A stretch of DNA of 32,033 nucleotides from Candidatus Woesebacteria bacterium (lineage in GTDB: Bacteria; Patescibacteriota; Microgenomatia; UBA8517), in the NCBI GenBank assembly GCA_013426185.1, contig CP058602.1, forward strand, positions 692,549 through 724,581. The letters are read 5' to 3'. The notes under the pieces were generated by a model, which was not told the DNA's origin, did not search any database, and worked only from the letters and a program-made list of their open reading frames with translations. Shown one piece after another: positions 6,491-13,264 of the stretch. Position 1 is the stretch's first letter. Each line of letters opens with the position of its first letter. A program made the position numbers and the translations under genes.

Positions 6491-7540
6491 ATGAACCCCC
6501 CAAAAAAATTAGAAGATCTTGACGTTTTAAATAAAACAGGAATTATCCGAGTTGATCTTGATGCAGTATTGGATGATGAAGTTGATCCCAAAAAAAATCT
6601 TCGGCTCTTGGTTATTAAGCCGATAGTTGATTATTTGTTTCAAAAAGGAGCTTCTTCTTTAATTCTTATTGCCCACTATGGTCGACCAGAAGGAAAAGTT
6701 GTTCCTGAATTGTCACTTAAGAGTTTAGTTCAACCTTTAAAGGATGTTTTGGAAAGGAATATTTTCTTTATTGATAGTTTGAATTTTGATGAAATTATGC
6801 GCTTGAAAGAGGAGAAAAATGGTAATCAATCAGTTTTCCTTTTGGAAAATTTGCGTTTTTGGCCGGGCGAGGAGTCAAACGATATTAATTTTGCCAAAAA
6901 TTTAGCCTCTCTTTCCGATTTTTATGTTAATGAGGCTTTTGCTAGTTCTCATCGTGATCATGCTTCAATAGTTTCTTTGCCCAAGCTATTGCCATCAGCT
7001 CTTGGACTTCGTTTTGAAAAGGAAGTAGAAAATCTTTCTCGTCTTTTTGAGTCTCAAGAAAGGCCTGTTGTTATTGTTGTAAGTGGCACTAAGAAGGATA
7101 AACTTTCTTATTTAGATGGCCTTTCTAAAATTGCTGATATGGTTTTAATAGGAGGTCGTTTTCCTGACTATCTTCCTGATGATTCCATTTACAGGCGTGA
7201 CAATCGTTTTTTGGTGGCAAGACTTAATCCTGATAAAGAAGATATTACCATTCATTCAATTGAAGATTTTGAACGGGAGATAAAAAGGGCAAAGACGATA
7301 GCCTTGATTGGCCCTGTAGGTAAGTATGAAGAAGAAGGGCATCGTCTGGGGACAAAGCGGGTTTTTGAGGCGGTGGCTGACTCTTCTGCTTTCAAAATTG
7401 CAGGAGGTGGGGACACTATTAAAGCAATTGAAATGTTTGGCATAACCAGTAAATTTGATTGGATTTCGGTGGGTGGGGGCGCGGTGCTCGAGTTTTTAAC
7501 CAAGAGGAGTTTACCCGGTATCGAGTCTTTGTCTAATTAG
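6491..7540 (+). CDS. pgk: Phosphoglycerate kinase (short, divergent)
   Basis: 349 aa from ATG 6491, about 40-50 residues shorter than usual. Transfers phosphate from 1,3-bisphosphoglycerate to ADP. Recognisable motifs are IRVDLDAVL near the N-terminus, HYGRPEG (normally HLGRPKG), LLENLRFWPGE, YVNEAFASSHRDHAS, and the C-terminal GGGDTIKAIEMFG plus SVGGGAVLEFL nucleotide-binding loops. The usual GGAKVSDK segment is SGTKKDK here. Divergent, but key regions are kept. It follows rpiB by one base and its 3' end overlaps the convergent glycosyltransferase by 30 bases. Confidence 0.9.
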   Translation: MNPPKKLEDLDVLNKTGIIRVDLDAVLDDEVDPKKNLRLLVIKPIVDYLFQKGASSLILIAHYGRPEGKVVPELSLKSLVQPLKDVLERNIFFIDSLNFDEIMRLKEEKNGNQSVFLLENLRFWPGEESNDINFAKNLASLSDFYVNEAFASSHRDHASIVSLPKLLPSALGLRFEKEVENLSRLFESQERPVVIVVSGTKKDKLSYLDGLSKIADMVLIGGRFPDYLPDDSIYRRDNRFLVARLNPDKEDITIHSIEDFEREIKRAKTIALIGPVGKYEEEGHRLGTKRVFEAVADSSAFKIAGGGDTIKAIEMFGITSKFDWISVGGGAVLEFLTKRSLPGIESLSN

Positions 7541-8422
7541 TTTTTTAGTTTTGTTTTTGTAAACTTTTGTTATTTTTTCCCTTATCTTCAAGAGTATATT
7601 TTTAGAATCCAGTTTGTTATTTCGGTCTGAAAGGTAGTAAGAGCCACCATTCATAGGGTACAGGATTTTTGTCATTTTCCCCGATGAGCTTTTATTGTAA
7701 ACCTTATTGATTTCTAACAAGATGAGTTTGACTAGTATCTTGAATGTTCCCTCTTTGTGTATGCGACGGAAAGAAGTTTTGTAGCTTGGTTTTTTAAGGA
7801 AGACGAATTTCATTTTATTTTTGACTGCCCTTTCCATCATCTCTGAACCCTCGGCCCATTTTATCTTTTCATTAAATCCTTTTAATTTATTAAAGGAATC
7901 TTTTTTTATACACAAAAAAGCTTCTAAGATTGATGGTCTTTTTGTTTTCTTTTGAAATTCGATGAACAGATTTATTAGATTAGCTATTAATTTGTCTTTG
8001 TTTCGTTTTGTGTCAGGTTTCATCCATGTTGAAAGAATATCTGGGTTGTATTTGTCTAACTGGGTTTTTATTTCCTTTAGGAAATTTTTTGATATTCTGT
8101 TGTCAGCGTCCATGAAGATAATCCATTTGGCTTTAGCCTTTTTTGCTCCCAAATTTCTTTGAAAGCCGACATTTCTTTTTTGGCTAATTATTATTTTTAA
8201 ATCTTTGAGTCTTTTTTGAAGTTCTCTTACTTTATCTAATGTTTTGTCTTTGGATTTTGCGTCAACAACTATAATTTCAAAGTCTTTAAGAGATTGCTCC
8301 TCTAAATCCTTGAGAATGAGGGGCAGTCTTTTTTCTTCGTTTAGAGTAGGAATTATTACACTAAAGAATGGTTCCGGTATTTTGCCGATCATAATTTTAG
8401 ATCTTGAGTTGTCTTGCTGCAT
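7511..8422 (-). CDS. Family 2 glycosyltransferase
   Basis: 303 aa. GT-A fold: VIIPTLNEEKRLPLILKDL at the N-terminus, IIVVDAKSKDKT, the RNVGFQRNLGAK nucleotide-sugar region and the DADN metal-binding motif (DXD-like) at about residue 100, then WAEGSEMMERA as the likely acceptor/catalytic block. No transmembrane helix is obvious; the basic C-terminus may hold it to the membrane surface. Probably adds a sugar to a lipid-linked or surface glycan; substrate unknown. ATG at 8420-8422 is assumed. A TATAAT ends only three bases before it, so the in-frame ATG at 8392 is an alternative. Encoded opposite to the flanking glycolytic genes. Confidence 0.88.
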   Translation of the reverse strand: MQQDNSRSKIMIGKIPEPFFSVIIPTLNEEKRLPLILKDLEEQSLKDFEIIVVDAKSKDKTLDKVRELQKRLKDLKIIISQKRNVGFQRNLGAKKAKAKWIIFMDADNRISKNFLKEIKTQLDKYNPDILSTWMKPDTKRNKDKLIANLINLFIEFQKKTKRPSILEAFLCIKKDSFNKLKGFNEKIKWAEGSEMMERAVKNKMKFVFLKKPSYKTSFRRIHKEGTFKILVKLILLEINKVYNKSSSGKMTKILYPMNGGSYYLSDRNNKLDSKNILLKIREKITKVYKNKTKKLIRQRLDTG

Positions 8423-8433
8423 TAGATTATACT
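8404..8433 (+). promoter_or_regulatory. Promoter of gap
   Basis: TTGAGT (8404-8409) and TATACT (8428-8433), 18 bases apart. A purine-rich AGAAGAGGA follows and may act as Shine-Dalgarno for ATG 8455. The same AT-rich stretch read in reverse gives TATAAT for the divergent glycosyltransferase, so both genes may share it. Confidence 0.5.
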
Positions 8434-8454
8434 AGAAGAGGATTTGAATTAAAA

Positions 8455-9576
8455 ATGATTAAATTAGGAATAAATGGATTTGGCAGAATAGGAAGAATAG
8501 CTTTTAGAATAGCTCTTCTTAAGCACTTGGATGAGTTGAAAGTCGCAGCTATTAATACTTCAGGCAGTATGGGCGTTTCCGGCTGGGCGCATCTTGTAAA
8601 CTACGATACTATGTATCGCAAATTTGAGATAGAGATTTTGTCTGAGGAGGTCAAAAAACCAGAAGAGGTGACAGATGAGGACCCTCTAATAGGCTATCTT
8701 CTTGTTCCAGATCATAATCTTAAGATTCCCGTCTTGGCGCAGAAAGATCCTGCCAAAATTCCTTGGGGAAGATATGGCGTTGAGGTTGTAATTGAATCAA
8801 CTGGCAAATTTACTTCTGAGGAGGATGCAAAAAAACATGCTTTGGGAGGCGCAAAAAGGGTAGTCATTTCGGCTCCTTCCAAAGGTGGTAATGTTGGCAC
8901 TTATGTTCTTGGAGTTAATGAATATAAAGGCGATGCTGTTGTTTTAAACAACGCTTCTTGCACCACAAATTGTGTGGCGCCAGTTGCAGCCGTGATTCAG
9001 GCAAAATTTGGAATAGAAAAAGCGACAATGACTACAATTCACAGCTATACTGATGATCAGAATTTGCAAGACAATTCTCATAAAGATTTAAGAAGGGCAA
9101 GAGCGGCAGCGGAAAACATAATTCCAACCACAACTGGTGCTGCTATTGCAACCACCGAGACAATTCCTGAATTAAAAGGAATCTTTGATGGTATGGCTTT
9201 AAGAGTGCCTACTGCTACAGGTTCGATCACCGATTTCACTTTTTTGGTCAAAAAAGAAGCTACTAAGGAGGAGGTAAATCAGGCTTTCAAAGAAGCAGCG
9301 GAGAACGTTTTGTATAAAGGGATTTTAGCAGTTTCTGATTTGCCTCTTGTTTCATCTGATATTATTGGCAGAAGCGAATCAGCAATAGTTGATTTGTCTT
9401 TAACTTCAGTGATTGATAAAAACCTGGTTAAGGTTTTTGCCTGGTATGATAATGAATGGGGTTATGCCAATCGTTTGGTAGAGCAAGTGGTAAGAGTTGG
9501 TAGAACTATTACCTCAAATGAAGTGCCGACGGATAATATTACCTTGAGTTTTGGAACAAAAAGCGGCCAGAGCTAG
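8455..9576 (+). CDS. gap: Glyceraldehyde-3-phosphate dehydrogenase
   Basis: 373 aa, longer than the usual ~335 because of an insertion around residues 63-100. Oxidises glyceraldehyde 3-phosphate to 1,3-bisphosphoglycerate. GINGFGRIGR (5-14) binds the dinucleotide, ASCTTNC holds the catalytic Cys (169), and HSYTDDQN and RRARAAAENIIPTTTGAA follow as expected, with WYDNEWGY near the C-terminus. The residue that usually selects NAD+ (Asp32 in classical numbering) is Thr35 here, within INTSGS, so NADP+ or dual use is possible (inference). ATG 8455 begins the canonical N-terminus MIKLGINGFG; upstream in-frame codons add nothing typical. Confidence 0.94.
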   Translation: MIKLGINGFGRIGRIAFRIALLKHLDELKVAAINTSGSMGVSGWAHLVNYDTMYRKFEIEILSEEVKKPEEVTDEDPLIGYLLVPDHNLKIPVLAQKDPAKIPWGRYGVEVVIESTGKFTSEEDAKKHALGGAKRVVISAPSKGGNVGTYVLGVNEYKGDAVVLNNASCTTNCVAPVAAVIQAKFGIEKATMTTIHSYTDDQNLQDNSHKDLRRARAAAENIIPTTTGAAIATTETIPELKGIFDGMALRVPTATGSITDFTFLVKKEATKEEVNQAFKEAAENVLYKGILAVSDLPLVSSDIIGRSESAIVDLSLTSVIDKNLVKVFAWYDNEWGYANRLVEQVVRVGRTITSNEVPTDNITLSFGTKSGQS

Positions 9577-9962
9577 TCGGAAGCTAGTAATTAGTAGAAA
9601 GTAAAACGTAGTAAGTAGAAAGCAAAATTAATAAATAGTTAAAAGTTAAAAGTGCAAAGTTCAAAGTTGGAATTTATTTGTTTGGAATTTGAGAAACTGG
9701 ATAATTATAGAATTGTTTAGAATTTAGAAATTAGAAATTAGAATTTAATTTTTGTAATTTGGAATTTGTGATTTGGAATTTGTTTATGATTTAGATATTA
9801 GAATTTAGGATTTGGACCTTGTAATTTGTATATTGGAATTTGTGATTTAATTCTATAATCTATAATCCAAAATCTATAATCTAATCATCAAGTTTTGACT
9901 TTTGAGTTTTAAGTTTTGAGTTATACTTTTGACTTTTGATTTTTAAGTTTTAATTTATTTCT
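9577..9962. repeat. Intergenic AT-rich quasi-repeat block, copy 1
   Basis: 386 bases without a gene, built from short, imperfectly repeated words: GTAGTAAGTAGAAAG (about 9606-9620), AGTTAAAAGTTAAAAGT, then GGAATTTG/GTGATTTGGAATTTG (9760-9850), ATAATCTATAATCCAAAATC (9855-9885) and AGTTTTGACTTTTGAGTTTT (9890-9960). The first and last word sets are roughly inverted relative to each other. The same words recur at 23790-24060, 27660-27900 and 28860-29210. The right end supplies a plausible promoter for the following gene. Confidence 0.75.
9929..9956 (+). promoter_or_regulatory. Promoter of the pentose-phosphate operon, inside the repeat block
   Basis: TTGACT (9929-9934) and TAATTT (9951-9956), 16 bases apart, with the -10 ending six bases before ATG 9963. 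The fit is moderate because the surrounding repeat contains many TTGACT-like words. Confidence 0.45.
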
Positions 9963-10607
9963 ATGCTTATCATTCCTGCCATCTTAACTGATAATCCAAG
10001 TGAATTAAGAGATCTTTTGTCAAAGGCAGCACAAGTTGTGAGGCGTGTTCAGATAGACATTAATGATGGTAGTTTTTTGGGGGAGAAGACTATTTATCCC
10101 GAGGCTTTAATAGGCCTTGAAACCGATCTTTTTCTTGATTTTCATCTGATGGTTAAGGAACCTTCAAATTGGGTAGAAAAGAGTGCAATGGGGGGCGCTG
10201 AGCGAATAATAGGCCAAGTTGAGTTGATGAGCGATCAAAAAGATTTTGTGAGCAAAGTTCAGGAAGCAGGTCCTAAAGTCGGACTTGCTCTTGATATAAA
10301 GACACCAGTTTCAGTTCTTGACAGATCTATTCTTGAAGACGTACATCTTGTTTTGTTAATGGGATACCAAGCAGGCAGAGGAGGCCAGCATTTTGACGAT
10401 TCCGTTTTACCAAAAATTTCTGAATTGATAGAAATTAGAAAACACGACGCCACACCCTTTACTATTTGTGTTGATGGGGGAGTGTGGACTGATAACATAT
10501 TAAAGCTTGACCAATTGGGGGTTGATGAGGTGGCAGTTGGCAGACGCTTGTTTAAAGGAGATATTAAAGATAATATTAATTTACTTGAAGAAAAATTAAG
10601 GCTATGA
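9963..10607 (+). CDS. Ribulose-phosphate 3-epimerase-like protein
   Basis: 214 aa TIM-barrel protein of the RPE family, which interconverts ribulose 5-phosphate and xylulose 5-phosphate. Visible landmarks: AILTDNPSEL, QIDINDG (RPE: HVDVMDG), DFHLMVKEP, MGYQAGRGGQHF (RPE: VNPGFGGQ) and CVDGGV. Of the four metal ligands, Asp32, His61 and Asp171 are kept, but the first His is replaced by Gln30. It heads an operon with a LOG-family protein and both transketolase halves, which fits an epimerase feeding transketolase. The altered ligand leaves activity or metal choice open. It overlaps the next gene by four bases. Confidence 0.8.
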   Translation: MLIIPAILTDNPSELRDLLSKAAQVVRRVQIDINDGSFLGEKTIYPEALIGLETDLFLDFHLMVKEPSNWVEKSAMGGAERIIGQVELMSDQKDFVSKVQEAGPKVGLALDIKTPVSVLDRSILEDVHLVLLMGYQAGRGGQHFDDSVLPKISELIEIRKHDATPFTICVDGGVWTDNILKLDQLGVDEVAVGRRLFKGDIKDNINLLEEKLRL

Positions 10608-11236
10608 ATCCAGTTGGACACATTGTTTTTAAAAATATTGCTTTTTTCGGTGATGCTGATGTTCCTCCTCAAAGCCAGGAATATAAGCAGGCTTTTGAAG
10701 TGGCAAAACTTCTTGCCTCGCGTGGCTTTACTATAGTTAACGGTGGTGGGCCGGGTGTGATGGATGCTTCAACTAAAGGGGCTCAGGCGGCGGGTGGTGA
10801 GACTCTTTCTGTAACCTTTAATCCCAAAGATGCCCCCGGTTTTGAGGGAAGATACATCGGCAATATTACTGATCATGAGATTAAAACAACGAATTACATA
10901 GAGCGAATGTTTAAACTGATAAAGCATGCTGATCTTTTTATTATCTTTCGCGGAGGAACTGGCACACTTTCTGAATTCGGGACTGCATGGGTTTTGGCCA
11001 AACTTTATTATGGGCATCACAAACCATTTATTCTTTTTGGCAAAAACTGGCCGGCGATTATTGACACCCTGCGTCGCAATATGAATCTTGATAAAAACGA
11101 ACTTTCTGTCTTTGAGATTTGTCAAAGTGCAGAGGAAGTCTTGCCTGCAATTAACAGGCTCCATAGAAAGCTTGAGTCTTTTGATCATTCAAAATGCTTA
11201 ATCTGCGACGGTGAGGAGTGCGCTTTTCGCAAATAG
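10604..11236 (+). CDS. LOG-family nucleoside 5'-monophosphate phosphoribohydrolase
   Basis: 210 aa, Rossmann-type fold of the LOG ('lysine decarboxylase-like') family. Members cleave nucleoside monophosphates to base plus ribose 5-phosphate. Motifs: NGGGPGVMDASTKGAQAAGG and RGGTGTLSEFGTAW (family PGGxGTxxE, with Arg for Pro). The C-terminal tail has Cys residues (KCLICDGEECAF) that could bind a metal; this is unusual. Start ATG overlaps the epimerase stop by four bases, and transketolase N follows after two bases. In this operon the released ribose 5-phosphate could enter the pentose phosphate pathway, so the gene may serve nucleotide salvage rather than cytokinin production (inference). Confidence 0.86.
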   Translation: MNPVGHIVFKNIAFFGDADVPPQSQEYKQAFEVAKLLASRGFTIVNGGGPGVMDASTKGAQAAGGETLSVTFNPKDAPGFEGRYIGNITDHEIKTTNYIERMFKLIKHADLFIIFRGGTGTLSEFGTAWVLAKLYYGHHKPFILFGKNWPAIIDTLRRNMNLDKNELSVFEICQSAEEVLPAINRLHRKLESFDHSKCLICDGEECAFRK

Positions 11237-11238
11237 TT

Positions 11239-12060
11239 ATGTCTTCTTATCAAGATTTAGAAATTAAGGCAAGAGAAATCAGGAAATTGGTTATTAAGTC
11301 TATTTATAAGGCGGGGTCGGGTCACCCGGCCGGTTCGCTTGGGGCTTCAGATTTAATTGCTGCTTTTTATTTTAAGATTTTAAATCACAAACCAAAAGAA
11401 CCCAACTGGCCTGAGCGTGACCGTTTTATTCTTTCAAATGGCCACATTTGTCCTGCTTTATATGCTGCTCTTTCTTTATCTGGTTATTTTCCAGTTTCAG
11501 AAATGAATAATCTGAGAAAATTTGGAAGCGGTCTTCAAGGGCATCCTCATCGAGGCAAACTCCCAGGGGTTGAGACAACATCAGGCCCTTTAGGTTCGGG
11601 TTTAGCGCAAGCTGTTGGTATTGCCCTTGCCGCTAGAATTGACAAGAAAGACTTTAGAGTTTATTGTCTGACAAGCGATGGAGAGCATGATAGCGGCAAT
11701 CATTGGGAAGCGGTGATGGTTGCTGCCAAATACAAGCTTAACAACCTTACACTGCTTGTTGATAGAAACAAGGTTCAGTTAAGCGGAAATACTGAGGAGA
11801 TAATGCCGCTTGAGCCTCTTTCTTTAAAGTACAAGTCTTTCAACTTTAATGTCCTTGAGATAGACGGACATAATTTTGATGAGATTATTAATTCAGTTTA
11901 TAAGGCTAAAAATTATAAAGATGGTCCAACTGTGATTATTGCTAGTACTATTCCCGGGAAGGGAGTTTCTTTTATGGAAGGCAAATGGGAATGGCACGGC
12001 AAAGCGCCAAGTAAAGATGAGTTTGAGGCGGCAATGGCCGAGCTTGAAGGAGGTAATTGA
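11239..12060 (+). CDS. tktN: Transketolase, N-terminal subunit
   Basis: 273 aa from ATG 11239 (MSSYQDLEIKAREIRK). Binds thiamine diphosphate at the pyrophosphate end. Motifs: SGHPAGSLGASDLI, SNGHICPALYAAL, GHPHRGKLPGVE, and SDGEHDSGNHWEAVMVAAKYKLNN ending in VDRNK (the GDG...N motif, with Ser for the first Gly). With the next gene it forms the two-protein transketolase common in archaea and some bacteria. An upstream in-frame GTG (11218) would lie inside the LOG gene, so the ATG is preferred. Confidence 0.92.
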   Translation: MSSYQDLEIKAREIRKLVIKSIYKAGSGHPAGSLGASDLIAAFYFKILNHKPKEPNWPERDRFILSNGHICPALYAALSLSGYFPVSEMNNLRKFGSGLQGHPHRGKLPGVETTSGPLGSGLAQAVGIALAARIDKKDFRVYCLTSDGEHDSGNHWEAVMVAAKYKLNNLTLLVDRNKVQLSGNTEEIMPLEPLSLKYKSFNFNVLEIDGHNFDEIINSVYKAKNYKDGPTVIIASTIPGKGVSFMEGKWEWHGKAPSKDEFEAAMAELEGGN

Positions 12061-12061
12061 T

Positions 12062-13051
12062 ATGCCAGAAGAAATCGCCAATTCAAATCAGGTTGCAAAA
12101 TCTATTCGTGACGGCTTTGGTGAGGGTTTAGTTGAAGCGGCAAAAAATAATAAGGAGATAGTGGTTTTGACAGCTGATCTTGAAGAGTCAACTAGAGTTA
12201 GTGGGTTTGCTAAAGAATTTCCTGAGCGCTTTTTTGAGGTGGGGGTGGCAGAGCAGGCTTTGGTGACTATTGCCTCAGGGATAGCCAATTATGGCAAAAT
12301 AGCGGTTGCTACTTCTTTTTCAGTTTTTGTTCCCGGCCGCTGTCTTGAGCAGATCAGAACCACAATTGCGATCAACAACTTGCCTGTGGTTTTAGTTGGC
12401 TCGCATAGTGGTTTTTCAGCCGGGGCGGATGGCGTAACGCATCAAGCGCTTGAAGATATTGCTATTACAAGATCGCTTCCCAATATGACGGTTGTTGCGC
12501 CAGCTGACTTTTACGAAGCTAAAAAAGCTATAATTTCTCTTTTGAATCTCAAGACGCCTTCTTATTTAAGACTTGAAAGAGACGCTTCACCATTTTTGAC
12601 TGAGGAATCTTCTTCTTTTGAGGTGGGTAAGGCAAGGGTTTTAAAAGAAGCAAGAGATCCCCAGATTACTTTTTTTGGTTATGGCTCTATTCTTTCTGAG
12701 GTTATGAAAGCGGCTTTGGAGCTTGAGAATTCAGGTATTGAAACAAGAGTTGTTAATGTCAGCACCATTAAGCCTCTTGATGAAGAAGAAATTATTCACT
12801 CGGCAAGAGTTTCAAAGTGCTTAGTTAGTGTTGAAGTTCATCAAAAAGCGGGCGGCTTGGGTTCTGCTATTGCTGAGGTTTTGGCTTCGAATTTTGCTGT
12901 TCCGCTTGAAATTGTTGCGGTTGATGATTCTTTTGGAGAATCTGGAAAAAGAGATGAGCTTTTGAAAAAACACCATCTTACAGCAGATGATATAAAAGAG
13001 AGGGCAATGCTTGCTCTTCAGAGGAAAAGTGAACATATTTTGGTTCAATAA
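12062..13051 (+). CDS. tktC: Transketolase, C-terminal subunit
   Basis: 329 aa from ATG 12062, with a strong GGAGGT Shine-Dalgarno at 12049-12054. Carries the pyrimidine-binding domain: VVLTADLEESTR, the catalytic Glu in EVGVAEQALVTIASG, ADGVTHQALED, and the C-terminal domain with SVEVHQKAGGLGSA. It works with the N subunit immediately upstream (one base between stop and start) to move two-carbon units between sugar phosphates. Its last ten codons (RKSEHILVQ and stop) form the left edge of the ~99-bp direct repeat that brackets the inserted cassette, and a variant of this tail recurs at 18282-18311. Confidence 0.93.
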   Translation: MPEEIANSNQVAKSIRDGFGEGLVEAAKNNKEIVVLTADLEESTRVSGFAKEFPERFFEVGVAEQALVTIASGIANYGKIAVATSFSVFVPGRCLEQIRTTIAINNLPVVLVGSHSGFSAGADGVTHQALEDIAITRSLPNMTVVAPADFYEAKKAIISLLNLKTPSYLRLERDASPFLTEESSSFEVGKARVLKEARDPQITFFGYGSILSEVMKAALELENSGIETRVVNVSTIKPLDEEEIIHSARVSKCLVSVEVHQKAGGLGSAIAEVLASNFAVPLEIVAVDDSFGESGKRDELLKKHHLTADDIKERAMLALQRKSEHILVQ

Positions 13052-13119
13052 TTATATTTCTGTCCATTTTTACGGCCTTTATTCTCTTCTGGTAAAATAC
13101 TTTTAATGAGACTAAAAAG
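13021..13119 (+). repeat. Direct repeat, left copy (tktC tail + promoter + first codons of the glycosylase gene)
   Basis: 99 bases from GAGGAAAAGTGAACATATTT to ACTAAAAAG. Differs from the right copy (18282-18379) by one 1-base indel and three substitutions. It holds the end of tktC, a TAAAAT -10 (13093-13098), and ATG AGA CTA AAA AG, the first codons of the DNA glycosylase gene. Beyond 13119 the two copies are unrelated, which fixes the left junction of the insert. Confidence 0.93.
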
Positions 13120-13264
13120 TGGGGCGAAATCGAGATTTGCGTTAATAAGAACATGTTTGGAATTAACTTTGTGGGTAAACTTTGGGGTTATCAAACAGGT
13201 AGGGAAACTTGTGTTTGAGAATTTCTACAATACCTTCTCCGTCAAACTTAAAATGTTTGATTAA
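13106..13264 (+). pseudogene. Chimeric fragment: duplicated start of the DNA glycosylase gene fused to insert sequence
   Basis: ATG at 13106 begins MRLK, identical to the start of the glycosylase at 18366, then continues for 48 unrelated codons (SGAKSRFALIRTC...) to a TAA at 13262-13264. It retains the TAAAAT -10 seven bases before the ATG, so it could still be transcribed, running antisense into the 3' end of the inserted transketolase gene. No recognisable domain; most likely a by-product of the insertion. Confidence 0.6.

Noticed and set aside
9577-9962. CRISPR array or regular tandem repeat
   Set aside because: The words are imperfect, of variable length, with no constant repeat-spacer period and no cas genes in the window.
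11939-12061. Upstream extension of the transketolase C subunit to an in-frame start at 11939
   Set aside because: The extra residues are out-of-frame coding of the N subunit; a strong GGAGGT stands before ATG 12062, where the canonical N-terminus begins.
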